Shown here: positions 22,439 through 30,205 of the stretch, in pieces
Layout: each line of letters starts with the position of its first letter
Numbering within the stretch: position 1 is the stretch's first letter
NCBI GenBank assembly: GCA_035630615.1
Contig: DASQKI010000098.1
Location: 1 to 33,306 of the forward strand
Direction: 5' to 3'
DNA length: 33,306 nucleotides
Origin: DATFRX01 sp035630615
GTDB taxonomy: Bacteria > Actinomycetota > Actinomycetes > Propionibacteriales > Nocardioidaceae
Translations under genes and position numbers: made by a program
Notes under the pieces: generated by a model
The model's database searches: none
Seen by the model: the letters and a program-made list of their open reading frames with translations, nothing else
Told to the model about the DNA's origin: nothing

Positions 22439-23740
22439 ATGTCAGTTGGGGGCTGGATCAAGCCGGAGCATCCGGTGGCCGACGCGATCGATGCGATCGG
22501 AGACGCATTGGATGGCGCGTCCGACGTGCCCTTGTGGTCGCTATCCGACGATGAGGTGCAGACACTGTTGGCCGACGCGCATCGCCTGGAGGCGCGGGTC
22601 CACGAGGTGACGCTGCGGCTGGTGGCGGAGGTGGATCGACGTGAACTGTCCAAGCGAGTTGGCGGGGGGTCGACGACGGCGAGTCTCCGATGTGAGTTAA
22701 ACCTGACGCCGACTGCAGCGAAGCAGCATGTGACGTTGGCGACCGCACTGGCGGGGCCGTTAGGGCTGACGCGGGAGGCATTGGCGGCCGGCGACATCAG
22801 TCGGGCGCATGCGCAGGTAGTGATGAAGGCGATGGACACTCTGCCGTCCGGTCTGGGCACGGGGGCGTTGGAGAAGGCGGAGCGCCACCTGCTCGGGTGG
22901 TGTCGCCGATTCGACCCGCGGGAGGTGGCCCGGCTAGGGCGCCGGTTGTTCGAGGTGGTCGCTCCCGAGGACGCCGAGCAGCGTGAGGCAAAGCTTCTGG
23001 AGAAGCAGGAGCGCGACGCCGCTCGTCAACGGCACTTGGCCATTGGCTCCGACGGGTTCGGTCGGCATCTGCTGCGTGGCCAGTTTGACTCGGAGTCGGC
23101 TGCGACTATCGCCGCGGCGTTGGATCCGCTGGCCAAGCCACTGCCATCTACCGTCGAGGGACCGGACACCAGGACGCCGGGCCAGCGCTATGCCGATGCC
23201 TTCGTGGAGCTATGTCGCCGTCAGTTGACCTTCGGCGATTTGCCGACTCGCGGCGGTGAAAAGCCGCAGGTGATGGTCACCATTGATCTGGACAAGCTGA
23301 TGCGATCCGTTGGATCGGGCCTCCTCGACACCGGCGACCGGCTGTCCGTCGCGGCAGTGCGGAAGCTCGCATGCGACGCCCAGGTCATCCCCGCGTTGCT
23401 CGGCGGCGACGGGCAGCCCTCGGAGCTCGGTCGGAGCAGCCGGACGTTCACTGCGGCTCAGCGTCGGGCGCTCGGCTTACGGGATGGTTCCGGGTGTGCA
23501 TTCCCCGAGTGCGACCGGCCAATCGCCTGGTGCGACGGCCATCACATCCGGCACTGGGTCGATGGAGGCGCCACCGACCTGTCCAACGGCGTCCTTCTTT
23601 GTTGCTATCACCATACGGTTATCCATCAAGGCGACTGGATCGTCCAAATGGCAGTTGATGGCCGACCCGAATTCCTTCCACCTGGTTGGATCGATCGGGA
23701 GCGAAGACCGCGACGCAATTACCTTCACCGCATCGAATAG
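22439..23740 (+). CDS. DUF222/HNH endonuclease (13E12 repeat family)
   Basis: The 433-residue protein has the long helical DUF222 region (SLSDDEVQTLLADAHRLEARVHEVTLRLVAEVDRR, LTREALAAGDISRAHAQVV, DPREVARLGRRL) followed by an HNH domain. The HNH part has CAFPECDRPIAWCDGHHIRHWVDGGATDLSNGVLLCCYHHTVIHQGDW with zinc cysteines and the catalytic His-His-Asn set. The family is multicopy and scattered in actinobacterial genomes (REP13E12 in Mycobacterium), with no firmly known function. Codon use here is less GC-biased than in the neighbours (for example TTAAACC), which suggests later arrival. The gene stands alone between unrelated genes. Confidence 0.93.
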   Translation: MSVGGWIKPEHPVADAIDAIGDALDGASDVPLWSLSDDEVQTLLADAHRLEARVHEVTLRLVAEVDRRELSKRVGGGSTTASLRCELNLTPTAAKQHVTLATALAGPLGLTREALAAGDISRAHAQVVMKAMDTLPSGLGTGALEKAERHLLGWCRRFDPREVARLGRRLFEVVAPEDAEQREAKLLEKQERDAARQRHLAIGSDGFGRHLLRGQFDSESAATIAAALDPLAKPLPSTVEGPDTRTPGQRYADAFVELCRRQLTFGDLPTRGGEKPQVMVTIDLDKLMRSVGSGLLDTGDRLSVAAVRKLACDAQVIPALLGGDGQPSELGRSSRTFTAAQRRALGLRDGSGCAFPECDRPIAWCDGHHIRHWVDGGATDLSNGVLLCCYHHTVIHQGDWIVQMAVDGRPEFLPPGWIDRERRPRRNYLHRIE

Positions 23741-23769
23741 CGATATCCCGATATTCGAATTCCGCAGTC

Positions 23770-23792
23770 GGAGCGTGGCACGAAGGCGCTCC
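23770..23792 (+). terminator. Possible terminator after the DUF222-HNH gene
   Basis: GGAGCG (23770-23775) and CGCTCC (23787-23792) form a 6-bp perfect stem with an 11-nt loop, about 30 bp after the stop codon. There is no U-tract, so this is only a candidate. Confidence 0.35.
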
Positions 23793-23825
23793 GTCATCGA
23801 TCGGGCCGAGTCCGTCAGTGCCGAC

Positions 23826-23837
23826 TACGGTCGTGCC
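23826..23837 (+). promoter_or_regulatory. Leaderless -10 box for the SnoaL-like gene
   Basis: TACGGT at 23826-23831, then 6 nt, then ATG at 23838. Confidence 0.5.
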
Positions 23838-24212
23838 ATGCCTGATCTCGACCTCGATCTGACCGCCTTCATGGCCGACTACGAGCGTGCCAACAACGAC
23901 CGCGAAATCGGCCGGGTGACGGCTGCCATCGCAGACGACGCGACGTACTGGTTCTCCGACGGCACCCATCGTGGGGTCGACGAGATCGGCGCCGCGATCG
24001 AGCGGACGTTCGCCACGATCCAGGACGAGACCTACGAGATCCAAGACCTCGAATGGGTCGTCATCTCACCCGACTCCGCCGTGTGCCGCTATCGGTTCTC
24101 CTGGACTGGCCTCGTCGACGGAGAGCGTCGATCCGGCAGCGGCCGGGGCACCAATGTCGTCGTACGCCGAGACGGCACCTGGCAGATCCTGCACGAGCAC
24201 TTGAGCGCGTGA
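23838..24212 (+). CDS. SnoaL-like / DUF4440 family protein
   Basis: The 124-residue protein has the NTF2-like cone fold: LTAFMADYERANNDREIGRVTAAIADDATYWFSDGTHRGVDEIGAAIERTFATIQDETYEI, then VCRYRFSWTGLVDGERRSGSGRGTNVVVRRDGTWQILHEHLS. The final WQILHEHLS is typical of SnoaL_3/DUF4440 proteins. Some are enzymes, but most have unknown ligands. The ATG at 23838 has leaderless spacing to TACGGT. It is followed after 30 bp by the GNAT gene, which has its own -10 box. Confidence 0.85.
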   Translation: MPDLDLDLTAFMADYERANNDREIGRVTAAIADDATYWFSDGTHRGVDEIGAAIERTFATIQDETYEIQDLEWVVISPDSAVCRYRFSWTGLVDGERRSGSGRGTNVVVRRDGTWQILHEHLSA

Positions 24213-24230
24213 GCTGTCGGCCGATGGGCT

Positions 24231-24242
24231 TAGGCTTCGGCC
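24231..24242 (+). promoter_or_regulatory. Leaderless -10 box for the GNAT gene
   Basis: TAGGCT at 24231-24236, then 6 nt, then GTG at 24243. No ribosome-binding site precedes the GTG. Confidence 0.5.
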
Positions 24243-24737
24243 GTGAGCTCCGAAGCGCCCACCCCGACGGTCCGACCGGCGACGCCGGCCGATGCCCCTC
24301 GCGTCGCCGAGATCTGGCGTTCGGGCTGGGGGGACGGCCACGTCGGCAACGTCCCGCAGCAGCTCGTCGACGCACGCACCGACGAGTCCTTCGCGACCAG
24401 GGCCGCCGAGCGGGTGGGGGACACCGCGGTCGCGGTCATCGGCGATGACGTCGCTGGCTTCGTCATGGTCGTCGACGACGAGGTCGAACAGGTCTACGTG
24501 TCGCAGGACCACCGCGGATCAGGCGTCGCCGACGCGTTGCTCACCGAAGCCGAGCGGAAGGTCCGGGCCAACGGTCACGATGCCGCGTGGCTCGCGGTCG
24601 TGGCCGGCAATGCGCGAGCGCGGCGGTTCTACGAGCGGTGCGGGTGGGTCGACCAGGGGGCGTTCGTCTACGAAGCGTCGGACCGCGCCGGCTCGATCGC
24701 GGTGCCGTGCCACCGGTACGTCAAGGAGCTCGACTGA
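24243..24737 (+). CDS. GNAT-family N-acetyltransferase
   Basis: The 164-residue protein has the GNAT fold: TVRPATPADAPRVAEIWRSGWGDGH at the N-terminus, VEQVYVSQDHRGSGVADALLTEAE as motif A with the acetyl-CoA loop DHRGSGVA, and LAVVAGNARARRFYERCGWVDQG as motif B. It transfers acetyl from acetyl-CoA to an unknown amine. The GTG at 24243 has leaderless spacing to TAGGCT. It converges on the GAF gene with only 3 bp between stops. Confidence 0.9.
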   Translation: MSSEAPTPTVRPATPADAPRVAEIWRSGWGDGHVGNVPQQLVDARTDESFATRAAERVGDTAVAVIGDDVAGFVMVVDDEVEQVYVSQDHRGSGVADALLTEAERKVRANGHDAAWLAVVAGNARARRFYERCGWVDQGAFVYEASDRAGSIAVPCHRYVKELD

Positions 24738-24740
24738 CCG

Positions 24741-25250
24741 CTAAGTCGACGCGTCCCGCAGGGCGAAGTTCGGCGCCCACGGCGCATCCCGCAAGCCGAT
24801 TCGGCGCACGGCTGACGCGGTCATCTCGGCGAGATCTTCGAGACGGGTCACTTCGCCGGCGGAGGGCTGGCGAACCTTGGACCAGTACGCGCCGATCGCT
24901 GCGACCGGCGTCGGCGACCCGACCGGGACCATGATGAGGCTCCGGACGAACGTGGGTCGGTAGGCCTCGATCGGGATGCGCGGGTCGGCCTCGATGTCGC
25001 GAACCACGGCGGTCTCGTCGTTAAGCATTGCCCACCCGCTGATGCAGGTCTTCAACGGAAAACGCTGACCCCTCCAGAGGGGCGCGATCGCGTCTTCGTC
25101 GGCGTAGAAGCAGCACTCAGCCTCGCGGAGAACCAACGTCGCGCCCTGTGCTCCGGTGAGCGCACGCGCCGCAACTCGCACGACTTGGCCCACCTCGGCG
25201 AGATCGGTCGTTGCATCGAGCGCCTGCTGGTGCTCCGAAGCTGAGGTCAT
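24741..25250 (-). CDS. Single GAF-domain protein
   Basis: The 169-residue protein is almost entirely one GAF domain. VVRVAARALTGAQGATLVLRE leads into CCFYADEDAIAPLWRGQRFPLKTCISGWAMLNDETAVVRDIEADPRIPIEAYRPTFVRSLIMVPVG, a conserved type seen at the front of histidine kinases and other sensors, including the CISGWAML turn. Here it stands alone without an output domain, so it may regulate in trans or be a stand-alone reader. The ligand is unknown. ATG 25250 has GGGAGGTGA upstream. It converges on the GNAT gene. Confidence 0.85.
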   Translation of the reverse strand: MTSASEHQQALDATTDLAEVGQVVRVAARALTGAQGATLVLREAECCFYADEDAIAPLWRGQRFPLKTCISGWAMLNDETAVVRDIEADPRIPIEAYRPTFVRSLIMVPVGSPTPVAAIGAYWSKVRQPSAGEVTRLEDLAEMTASAVRRIGLRDAPWAPNFALRDAST

Positions 25251-25368
25251 GCCGGTCACCTCCCGACATTGGCACACGGACGATCCGCCATCTTGACCCG
25301 CCGGTGACGGATTGTCACGGGACCTTTGGCCCGGATCGGGCAAACCATCGACCGTCTGTTGGCCGGGC

Positions 25369-25410
25369 GTTCACGCTTCGTGCACGATCGCGCCGCGGCG
25401 GCCGGTGAAC
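25369..25410 (+). promoter_or_regulatory. Candidate PHO-box-like sites before phoD
   Basis: GTTCACG (25369) and GTGCACG (25380) begin 11 bp apart, the spacing of PhoP direct repeats in streptomycetes. GGTGAAC (25404-25410) is the same half-site on the opposite strand. The sites lie 10-50 bp before ATG 25420. Control by a PhoP-like regulator would suit a phosphatase but is inferred. Confidence 0.35.
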
Positions 25411-25419
25411 CTAGGGCCC

Positions 25420-26974
25420 ATGACCGAGTTGTCCCGCCGTACGCTCCTCCGCACGACGACCGTCGGGGCCTTTGCGGCCGGCCTGGCTCCGGTCGCGGCC
25501 GGCGCCCAAACCCGATGGGGCGCGGCCCTGGTGCGGTCCGGTGGTCCGGCCCTGACCCACGGCGTCCAGTCCGGTGACGCCGCGGCTCGTGCCGCGACGG
25601 TGTGGGCCCGAGCCGATCGGCCTTCGCGGCTGCTCGTCGAGGTGTCGACGGATCCGTCCTTCCGCCGGGGCCGACGGCTGTGGGGGCCTCGCGTGACGCC
25701 CGACACCGACCTGACCGGCAAGCTTCGGCTCACGGACTTGCCCGCCGGCGAGCAGGTCTTCTATCGGATCGCCGCGGCCGACCTCGACGATCCGCGCCGG
25801 GTCGGCGAGCCGGTGGCCGGCCAGTTGCGTACGGCACCGAACCGTCTACGCGACATCTCGTTCGCCTGGTCCGGCGACATCGCGGGCCAGGGTTGGGGTG
25901 TCAACCCGGACCTCGGTGGCTACCTCATGGCCGATCAGTTGCTGACGCTCGAGCCGGACTTCTTCTTGTGCAGCGGCGACACCGTCTATTCGGACGGCCC
26001 TGTCGAGGAGTCGGTCACGCTGCCCGACGGACGGGTGTGGCACAACCTGGTCGTGCCCGAGAAGAGCAAGGTCGCCGAGACCCTCGACGAGTTTCGGGGA
26101 CAGTTCAAGTACAACCTGCTGGCCGACAACTGGCGAGAGTTTTTGTCGCGTACGCCGCAGGTCAACCAATGGGACGACCACGAGGTCGCGAACAACTGGT
26201 ACCCGGGCGAGATCCTCACCGACACTCGCTACGCCGAGCGCGACACCACCGTCCTCGCGGCCCGCGCCTCGCAGGCGTTCCACGAGTACGTGCCGATCCA
26301 GCCGGGCCGGCGCGACGACGACGGCCGGATCTATCGGGTCATCAACTACGGCCCGCTGCTCGACGTCTTCGTCCTCGACATGCGAACGCACAAGGACCCC
26401 AACACCGCGAACCTCGAGCCGGTAGCCGACGGCGGCGTGCTCGGCCGGGCCCAGACTGCCTGGCTCGAGCACGAGCTGCGACGGTCGCGGGCGGTGTGGA
26501 AGGTGATCGCGGCCGATCGGACTCGTCGTGCCCGACGGATCGTTGCAAGAGGGACTGGCGAACGGCGACGACGGCGCACCGCGCGGGCGCGAGCTCGACA
26601 TCGCCGAGGTCTTTTCGTTCCTCAAGCGCGAGGGGATCCGCAACCACCTCTGGCTGACCGCGGACGTGCACTACACCGCGGCCCATCACTACTCGCCGGA
26701 GCGGGCGGCGTTTACCGATTTCGATCCGTTCTGGGAGTTCGTCTCCGGGCCGCTCAACGCGGGGGCCTTCGGGCCGAACACCCTCGACGGCACGTTTGGA
26801 CCCGAGGCGGTCTTCTTCGAGGCGCCGCCGGTCGCGAACGCGTCGCCGATGGAGGGATTCCAGTACGTCGGTGAGGTCGCGATCGACGGGCAAACCGCGG
26901 AGCTCACCGTGCGTCTGATCGGCATCGACGGCACCACCCGCTGGTCAACGACGCTCAGCCCCGCACGCCCCTAG
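25420..26974 (+). pseudogene. phoD: Alkaline phosphatase D, frameshifted
   Basis: The reading frame from ATG 25420 encodes a twin-arginine signal (SRRTLLRTTTVGAFAAGLAP), the PhoD N-domain (LTHGVQSGDAAARAATVWARAD) and most of the catalytic domain (FFLCSGDTVYSD, QVNQWDDHEVANNW), through WKVIAAD. There it leaves frame at about 26513-26518. The next frame continues with GLVVPDGSLQEGLANGDDGAPRGRELDIAEV, LWLTADVHYTAAHH and the rest to the stop at 26974. The family sequence at the joint is normally AAD(L/M)PIGLVVPDG; eight missing bases between two CCGATC copies would explain it. Intact, it would be a secreted Ca/Fe phosphodiesterase/phosphatase. A sequencing error is the alternative. Confidence 0.85.
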
Positions 26975-27435
26975 CCGCCCTCGCCCGCCGGGGTGCTGGA
27001 GACGATGCGAAAGGCCGGATGGCGCGGAGCCTCGGCGACGATGTCTTCGTCACTGGAGTCCGGTGTGACGTCGAAATACGCCTGGACGAACTTTCCTTGG
27101 GGCTTGAGACGCAGATACGACCGTAAGACCGAGACGCTCTCGGCGGGTGGGACTTCCTCGACCTCGATGTGCTCGACGTGGCGTCCCCGGCGGAGTAGGG
27201 CGTGGTTGTGCGCGCGGATGTTGCGGACCCAGCCGACCTCACCGAAGGGTGCGACGAGCCACCGGCCCTCGGATGTCTCGAGAGGGGCCACGGGCGTGGT
27301 GCGCTCTTTGCCGGTTTTGCGGCCGGTCACGGTCAGCAGACGCAGGAAGCCCGGTCCTAGGCCGGCCGCCAAGAGGCTCCGCATCATGCCGTTGGCGAGG
27401 CGGGTGGGGAGGTTGAGCCGATAGGTCTTGGCCAT
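26971..27435 (-). CDS. Ddn-like deazaflavin (F420)-dependent oxidoreductase
   Basis: The 154-residue protein belongs to the nitroreductase-type deazaflavin family (DUF385/Ddn). GLGPGFLRLLTVTGRKTGKERTTPVAPLETSEGRWLVAPFGEVGWVRNIRAHNHALLRRGRH is the diagnostic region: GRKTGKxRTTPV and W(V/A)RNIRA. These proteins use F420H2 to reduce quinones or other compounds; the substrate here is unknown. The frame ends with HPAFRIVSSTPAGEGG. ATG 27435 precedes YRLNLPTRLANGMMRSL. The stop overlaps that of the phoD pseudogene (convergent). Confidence 0.9.
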   Translation of the reverse strand: MAKTYRLNLPTRLANGMMRSLLAAGLGPGFLRLLTVTGRKTGKERTTPVAPLETSEGRWLVAPFGEVGWVRNIRAHNHALLRRGRHVEHIEVEEVPPAESVSVLRSYLRLKPQGKFVQAYFDVTPDSSDEDIVAEAPRHPAFRIVSSTPAGEGG

Positions 27436-27492
27436 GGTCGTCCCAGGCTATGCCCTGCTGATCCCGTTGTCCCGGTCGCGATGAATCCGGCG

Positions 27493-28623
27493 TCAGTCGG
27501 TCTGCACGGTGACCGGATGGTCGACGACCGCCGAGAACAGGTAGCCGTTGTCGTTGAACGGCATAGTGTCGGGCTGGCGGCGACCGATCGCATCGGTGGC
27601 CCGGGCGCGCAGCGTGTAGGCGCCGGGCTTGGTCGGCCGCCACGGAAGCTCCCATCGGACCCAGGCGTTATCCGGGTTCGGTTCGCGCAGCATCGCCGGC
27701 CGCCAGGTCGATCCGTCGACGCTGACGTCGACCGAGCGGATCGGTGCTCGCCCGGACCACGACCGCCCGGTCAGCGTCACGGCGGCACCGGCGGACAGCG
27801 TGGCGTTCCACGGCAACTCGAACGCGCTCTTGACGTCTTGGTGAGTGATCGGCGGCTGGTCTGGCGGGAACGAAGGCCCGGTGAGCCGATACCACTCGGT
27901 GTTCCACGGCGACTGCAGCGGCTGGTCGGACACCTCGATCTGGCCGACCCACTTGATGCTGGCGACGCCGATCCAGCCGGGCACGACGAGGCGTACGGGA
28001 AAGCCGTGGTCGGGTGGGAGCGGCTCGCTGTTCATCTCGTACGCCAGAAGCGTGTCGTCGAGTGCCTTGGCGACGGGGAGCGGCCGACGTACGTGTCCGT
28101 AGTCGACTCCGTCGGTGACCAGCCGATCGTCGAGTCCCTGGGGCATCACGTCGACGGCGGCGTCGCTGATGCCGGCGCGACGGAGCACCTCGGCCAGTCG
28201 TACGCCGCGCCAGCTGGCGACGCCGATCGCGCCGAGGGTCCATTGCGAGCCCGGAGTCGGCGTGCCCTGCTGGGTGGCAAAGAAGTGGCGTCCGCCGCCG
28301 GCGCACTCGATGGAGGCGTCGAACTCGGTGCTGGGCAGCGAGCGGAGTTGGTCGTAGCCGAACTCGATGGCGTGCTCGAGGTCCGGGGCGCGCTGCAGCC
28401 CGGTGCCGAACACGCGCAGCCGCCAGGTTTCCGCGTCGATCAGCGGCGTCGTCGTGTGGTCGCGAACGAAGAACCGCTCGTTCGGGACCCGGTAGCCGAG
28501 ATCCGCGACCGAGTCCCACCTCATCTCGGCGTTGTTGCCGTAGTCGACGAACCACTCGGCCGGAAGGGGTTTGACGATCGGCGACTCGGTGGCGGTGCGT
28601 CGCCTCGTCTCGTACGTCGTCAT
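27493..28623 (-). CDS. Sulfite-oxidase-family molybdopterin enzyme
   Basis: The 376-residue protein has the molybdopterin domain with FFVRDH, then SIECAGGGRHFF with the Cys that ligates molybdenum, then GAIGVASWRGVRLAEVL, and VRLVVPGWIGVASIKWVGQIEV. The C-terminal dimerisation domain is present (AAVTLTGRSWSGRAPIRSVDVSVDGSTWRPAM and WRPTKPGAYTLRARATDAIGRRQP). No Tat or Sec signal is visible, so it appears cytosolic, and there is no haem domain. The substrate may be sulfite or another oxoanion. ATG 28623 has GGGGAGG upstream; the longer frame to 28674 lies in the AT-rich promoter. It diverges from the SRPBCC gene. Confidence 0.87.
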   Translation of the reverse strand: MTTYETRRRTATESPIVKPLPAEWFVDYGNNAEMRWDSVADLGYRVPNERFFVRDHTTTPLIDAETWRLRVFGTGLQRAPDLEHAIEFGYDQLRSLPSTEFDASIECAGGGRHFFATQQGTPTPGSQWTLGAIGVASWRGVRLAEVLRRAGISDAAVDVMPQGLDDRLVTDGVDYGHVRRPLPVAKALDDTLLAYEMNSEPLPPDHGFPVRLVVPGWIGVASIKWVGQIEVSDQPLQSPWNTEWYRLTGPSFPPDQPPITHQDVKSAFELPWNATLSAGAAVTLTGRSWSGRAPIRSVDVSVDGSTWRPAMLREPNPDNAWVRWELPWRPTKPGAYTLRARATDAIGRRQPDTMPFNDNGYLFSAVVDHPVTVQTD

Positions 28624-28645
28624 CCACGCCTCCCCTGTACGAATT

Positions 28646-28668
28646 AAGTCTATAAGCCAACTCGACTT
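28646..28668. promoter_or_regulatory. Inverted repeat in AT-rich divergent promoter
   Basis: AAGTC (28646-28650) and GACTT (28664-28668) are separated by 13 bp in an AT-rich stretch between the molybdoenzyme and SRPBCC genes. It contains TATAAG and similar boxes that could be -10 elements on either strand. It could be an operator for the divergent pair; the arms are short, so confidence is low. Confidence 0.35.
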
Positions 28669-28697
28669 TAGCATTCGTGACGGTCCACCGATGGATT

Positions 28698-28709
28698 TAC
28701 GGTGGCGTC
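28698..28709 (+). promoter_or_regulatory. Leaderless -10 box for the SRPBCC gene
   Basis: TACGGT at 28698-28703, then 6 nt, then ATG at 28710. Confidence 0.5.
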
Positions 28710-29180
28710 ATGTATTCAACACGAGTCTCCGGTCGCGTGCGCGCGTCGCGGGCGGCCGTCTATCAGGCGTTCGTCGACGCCGAGGCGATCGCGGCGTGGC
28801 GGGTTCCGGACGATATGTCCGCTCGGGTTCACGCGTTCGAGCCACGCAAGGGCGGTGCCTTCCGGGTTTCGCTCATGTACGACGTGCCGGATCGGGTCGG
28901 CAAGTCGGCCGGGCATACCGACACCTATCACGGCCACTTCGTGGAGCTGGTGCCGTCGGAGCGGGTGGTCGAGGTGTTCGAGTTCGAGACCGACGACGCG
29001 GCTCTGCGGGGCGTCATGACGATGACGACGACCCTGGTCGAGGTCGACGACGGCACTGAGGTCGCCATCGTGCACGAGGGAGTGCCCGACGCGGTGCCGC
29101 CGGCCGACAACGAGACCGGCATGCGGATGGCATTGGCCAACCTCGCGGCGTACGTCGAGGGGAGGCACGCGGGACCCTAG
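28710..29180 (+). CDS. SRPBCC (AHSA1/START-like) protein
   Basis: The 156-residue protein shows the Bet v 1/AHSA1 pattern: TRVSGRVRASRAAVYQAFVDAEAIAAWRVPDDM, FEPRKGGAFRVSLMY, YHGHFVELVPSERVVEVFEFE, and MTTTLVEVDDGTEVAIVHEGVPDAVPPADNETGMRMALANLAAYVEG. Such proteins bind hydrophobic ligands in a groove; some act on signalling or toxin pathways, but no ligand can be assigned. ATG 28710 is preferred because the Bet v 1 strand starts right there and TACGGT precedes it at 6 nt. Confidence 0.88.
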   Translation: MYSTRVSGRVRASRAAVYQAFVDAEAIAAWRVPDDMSARVHAFEPRKGGAFRVSLMYDVPDRVGKSAGHTDTYHGHFVELVPSERVVEVFEFETDDAALRGVMTMTTTLVEVDDGTEVAIVHEGVPDAVPPADNETGMRMALANLAAYVEGRHAGP

Positions 29181-29192
29181 GCGTTCGCGCCG

Positions 29193-30107
29193 TCAGGCGG
29201 CGGCGAGTGACTCGGCCGCGGCCTCGAGCTCTCGGACCGCGGTGGTGACCGACGGCGCGGTGCGGGCGCCGCGTCGCGTCGCGGTCAGCAACTGCCGACA
29301 GGGCGCCGGCCGCCCGATCGTGGGGATCTGGACGATCGGCAGGTCCGGGGGCAGTTGGGCCAACCGCGGCACGAGTGCGATGCCGAACCCGTGGGCGACC
29401 AATGACGCGACGACGGGCCACTCCTGCGCTTCCTGTGCGATCGTCGGGGTGAACCCGGCCGCGGTGCAGGCGGCGGTGACCTCGTCGCGACACGACGAGC
29501 CGGGCCATCCGGTGATCCACTGGTCGGTCGCAGCCTCGGCGAGCTTGATCCGGCGCCGGCGGGCGAACCGATGACCCTGCGGCACCAGTAGGTCGAGCGG
29601 GTCGTCCATCAGCACCTGCTGGTCGAAGCGGCGGTCGGTCGCTTCGGGGATGTCGGAGAACGCCTCGACGACGGCGAGGTCGGTGTCGCCGCTGAACAGC
29701 AGGTCGAAGCAGTTGGCCGGGTCGGCTTCGCGCAGGCGTATCTGCAGAGCCGGATATCGGTCGCGCAGCGCCGCCGCCGCCGGTGCTATCACGGCCGACA
29801 TCACCGTGGGGAACCCGCTGATCCGCAACAGGCCGGCCGGCTCGTCGCCGGAGCGGCGGAGCTCGGCCTCGGCCTGCTGCCAACGAGACTCGATCTCGTC
29901 GGCATGGGCCAGCAGGTTGTGCGCGGCCGGCGTGAGTCGGACGCCGCGACCGTGCGGCTCGAGCAGGACCACGTCGAGGTCGCGGCCGAGTTGCCGAATC
30001 TGTTGCGACGCGGCCGAAGGCGTGAAATGAAGAGCGTCGGCCGCGGCGGAGACCGTCCCGTAGTAGGAAACCGCGCGCAGCACGCGGAGGCGGCGAAGGT
30101 CGATCAT
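29193..30107 (-). CDS. LysR-family transcriptional regulator
   Basis: The 304-residue protein has the LysR winged helix: LRRLRVLRAVSYYGTVSAAADALHFTPSAASQQIRQLGRDLDVVLLEPHGRGVRLTPAAHNLLAHADEIE. A two-lobe ligand-binding domain follows (GLLRISGFPTVMSAVIAPAAAALRDRYPALQIRLREAD, DTDLAVVEAF, DPLDLLVPQGHRFA, WPVVASLVAHGFGIALVPRLA). ATG 30107 starts the typical MIDLRRL; ATG 30116 adds three residues and cannot be excluded. LysR proteins regulate divergent genes, but none of the neighbours is an obvious target. Confidence 0.93.
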   Translation of the reverse strand: MIDLRRLRVLRAVSYYGTVSAAADALHFTPSAASQQIRQLGRDLDVVLLEPHGRGVRLTPAAHNLLAHADEIESRWQQAEAELRRSGDEPAGLLRISGFPTVMSAVIAPAAAALRDRYPALQIRLREADPANCFDLLFSGDTDLAVVEAFSDIPEATDRRFDQQVLMDDPLDLLVPQGHRFARRRRIKLAEAATDQWITGWPGSSCRDEVTAACTAAGFTPTIAQEAQEWPVVASLVAHGFGIALVPRLAQLPPDLPIVQIPTIGRPAPCRQLLTATRRGARTAPSVTTAVRELEAAAESLAAA

Positions 30108-30128
30108 GAAGTCCATGCTTCACAACAA

Positions 30129-30145
30129 GGTCGAAAAATTCAACC
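30129..30145. promoter_or_regulatory. Candidate LysR-type operator
   Basis: GGTCGAA AAA TTCAACC has 7-bp arms with one mismatch around an A-rich centre. It lies 22 bp from the preferred LysR start codon and between the divergent LysR and zinc-ribbon genes. Autoregulation is inferred. Confidence 0.45.
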
Positions 30146-30205
30146 TGGTGCTTCTCGTTCGTCATGGGCACTCTGAAGGTGTCACTGATCGGAGAGGACG
30201 AAACC

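Noticed and set aside
25371..25577. Minus-strand frame over the phoD N-terminus
   Set aside because: It is a shadow of the PhoD N-domain, with no recognisable motif.
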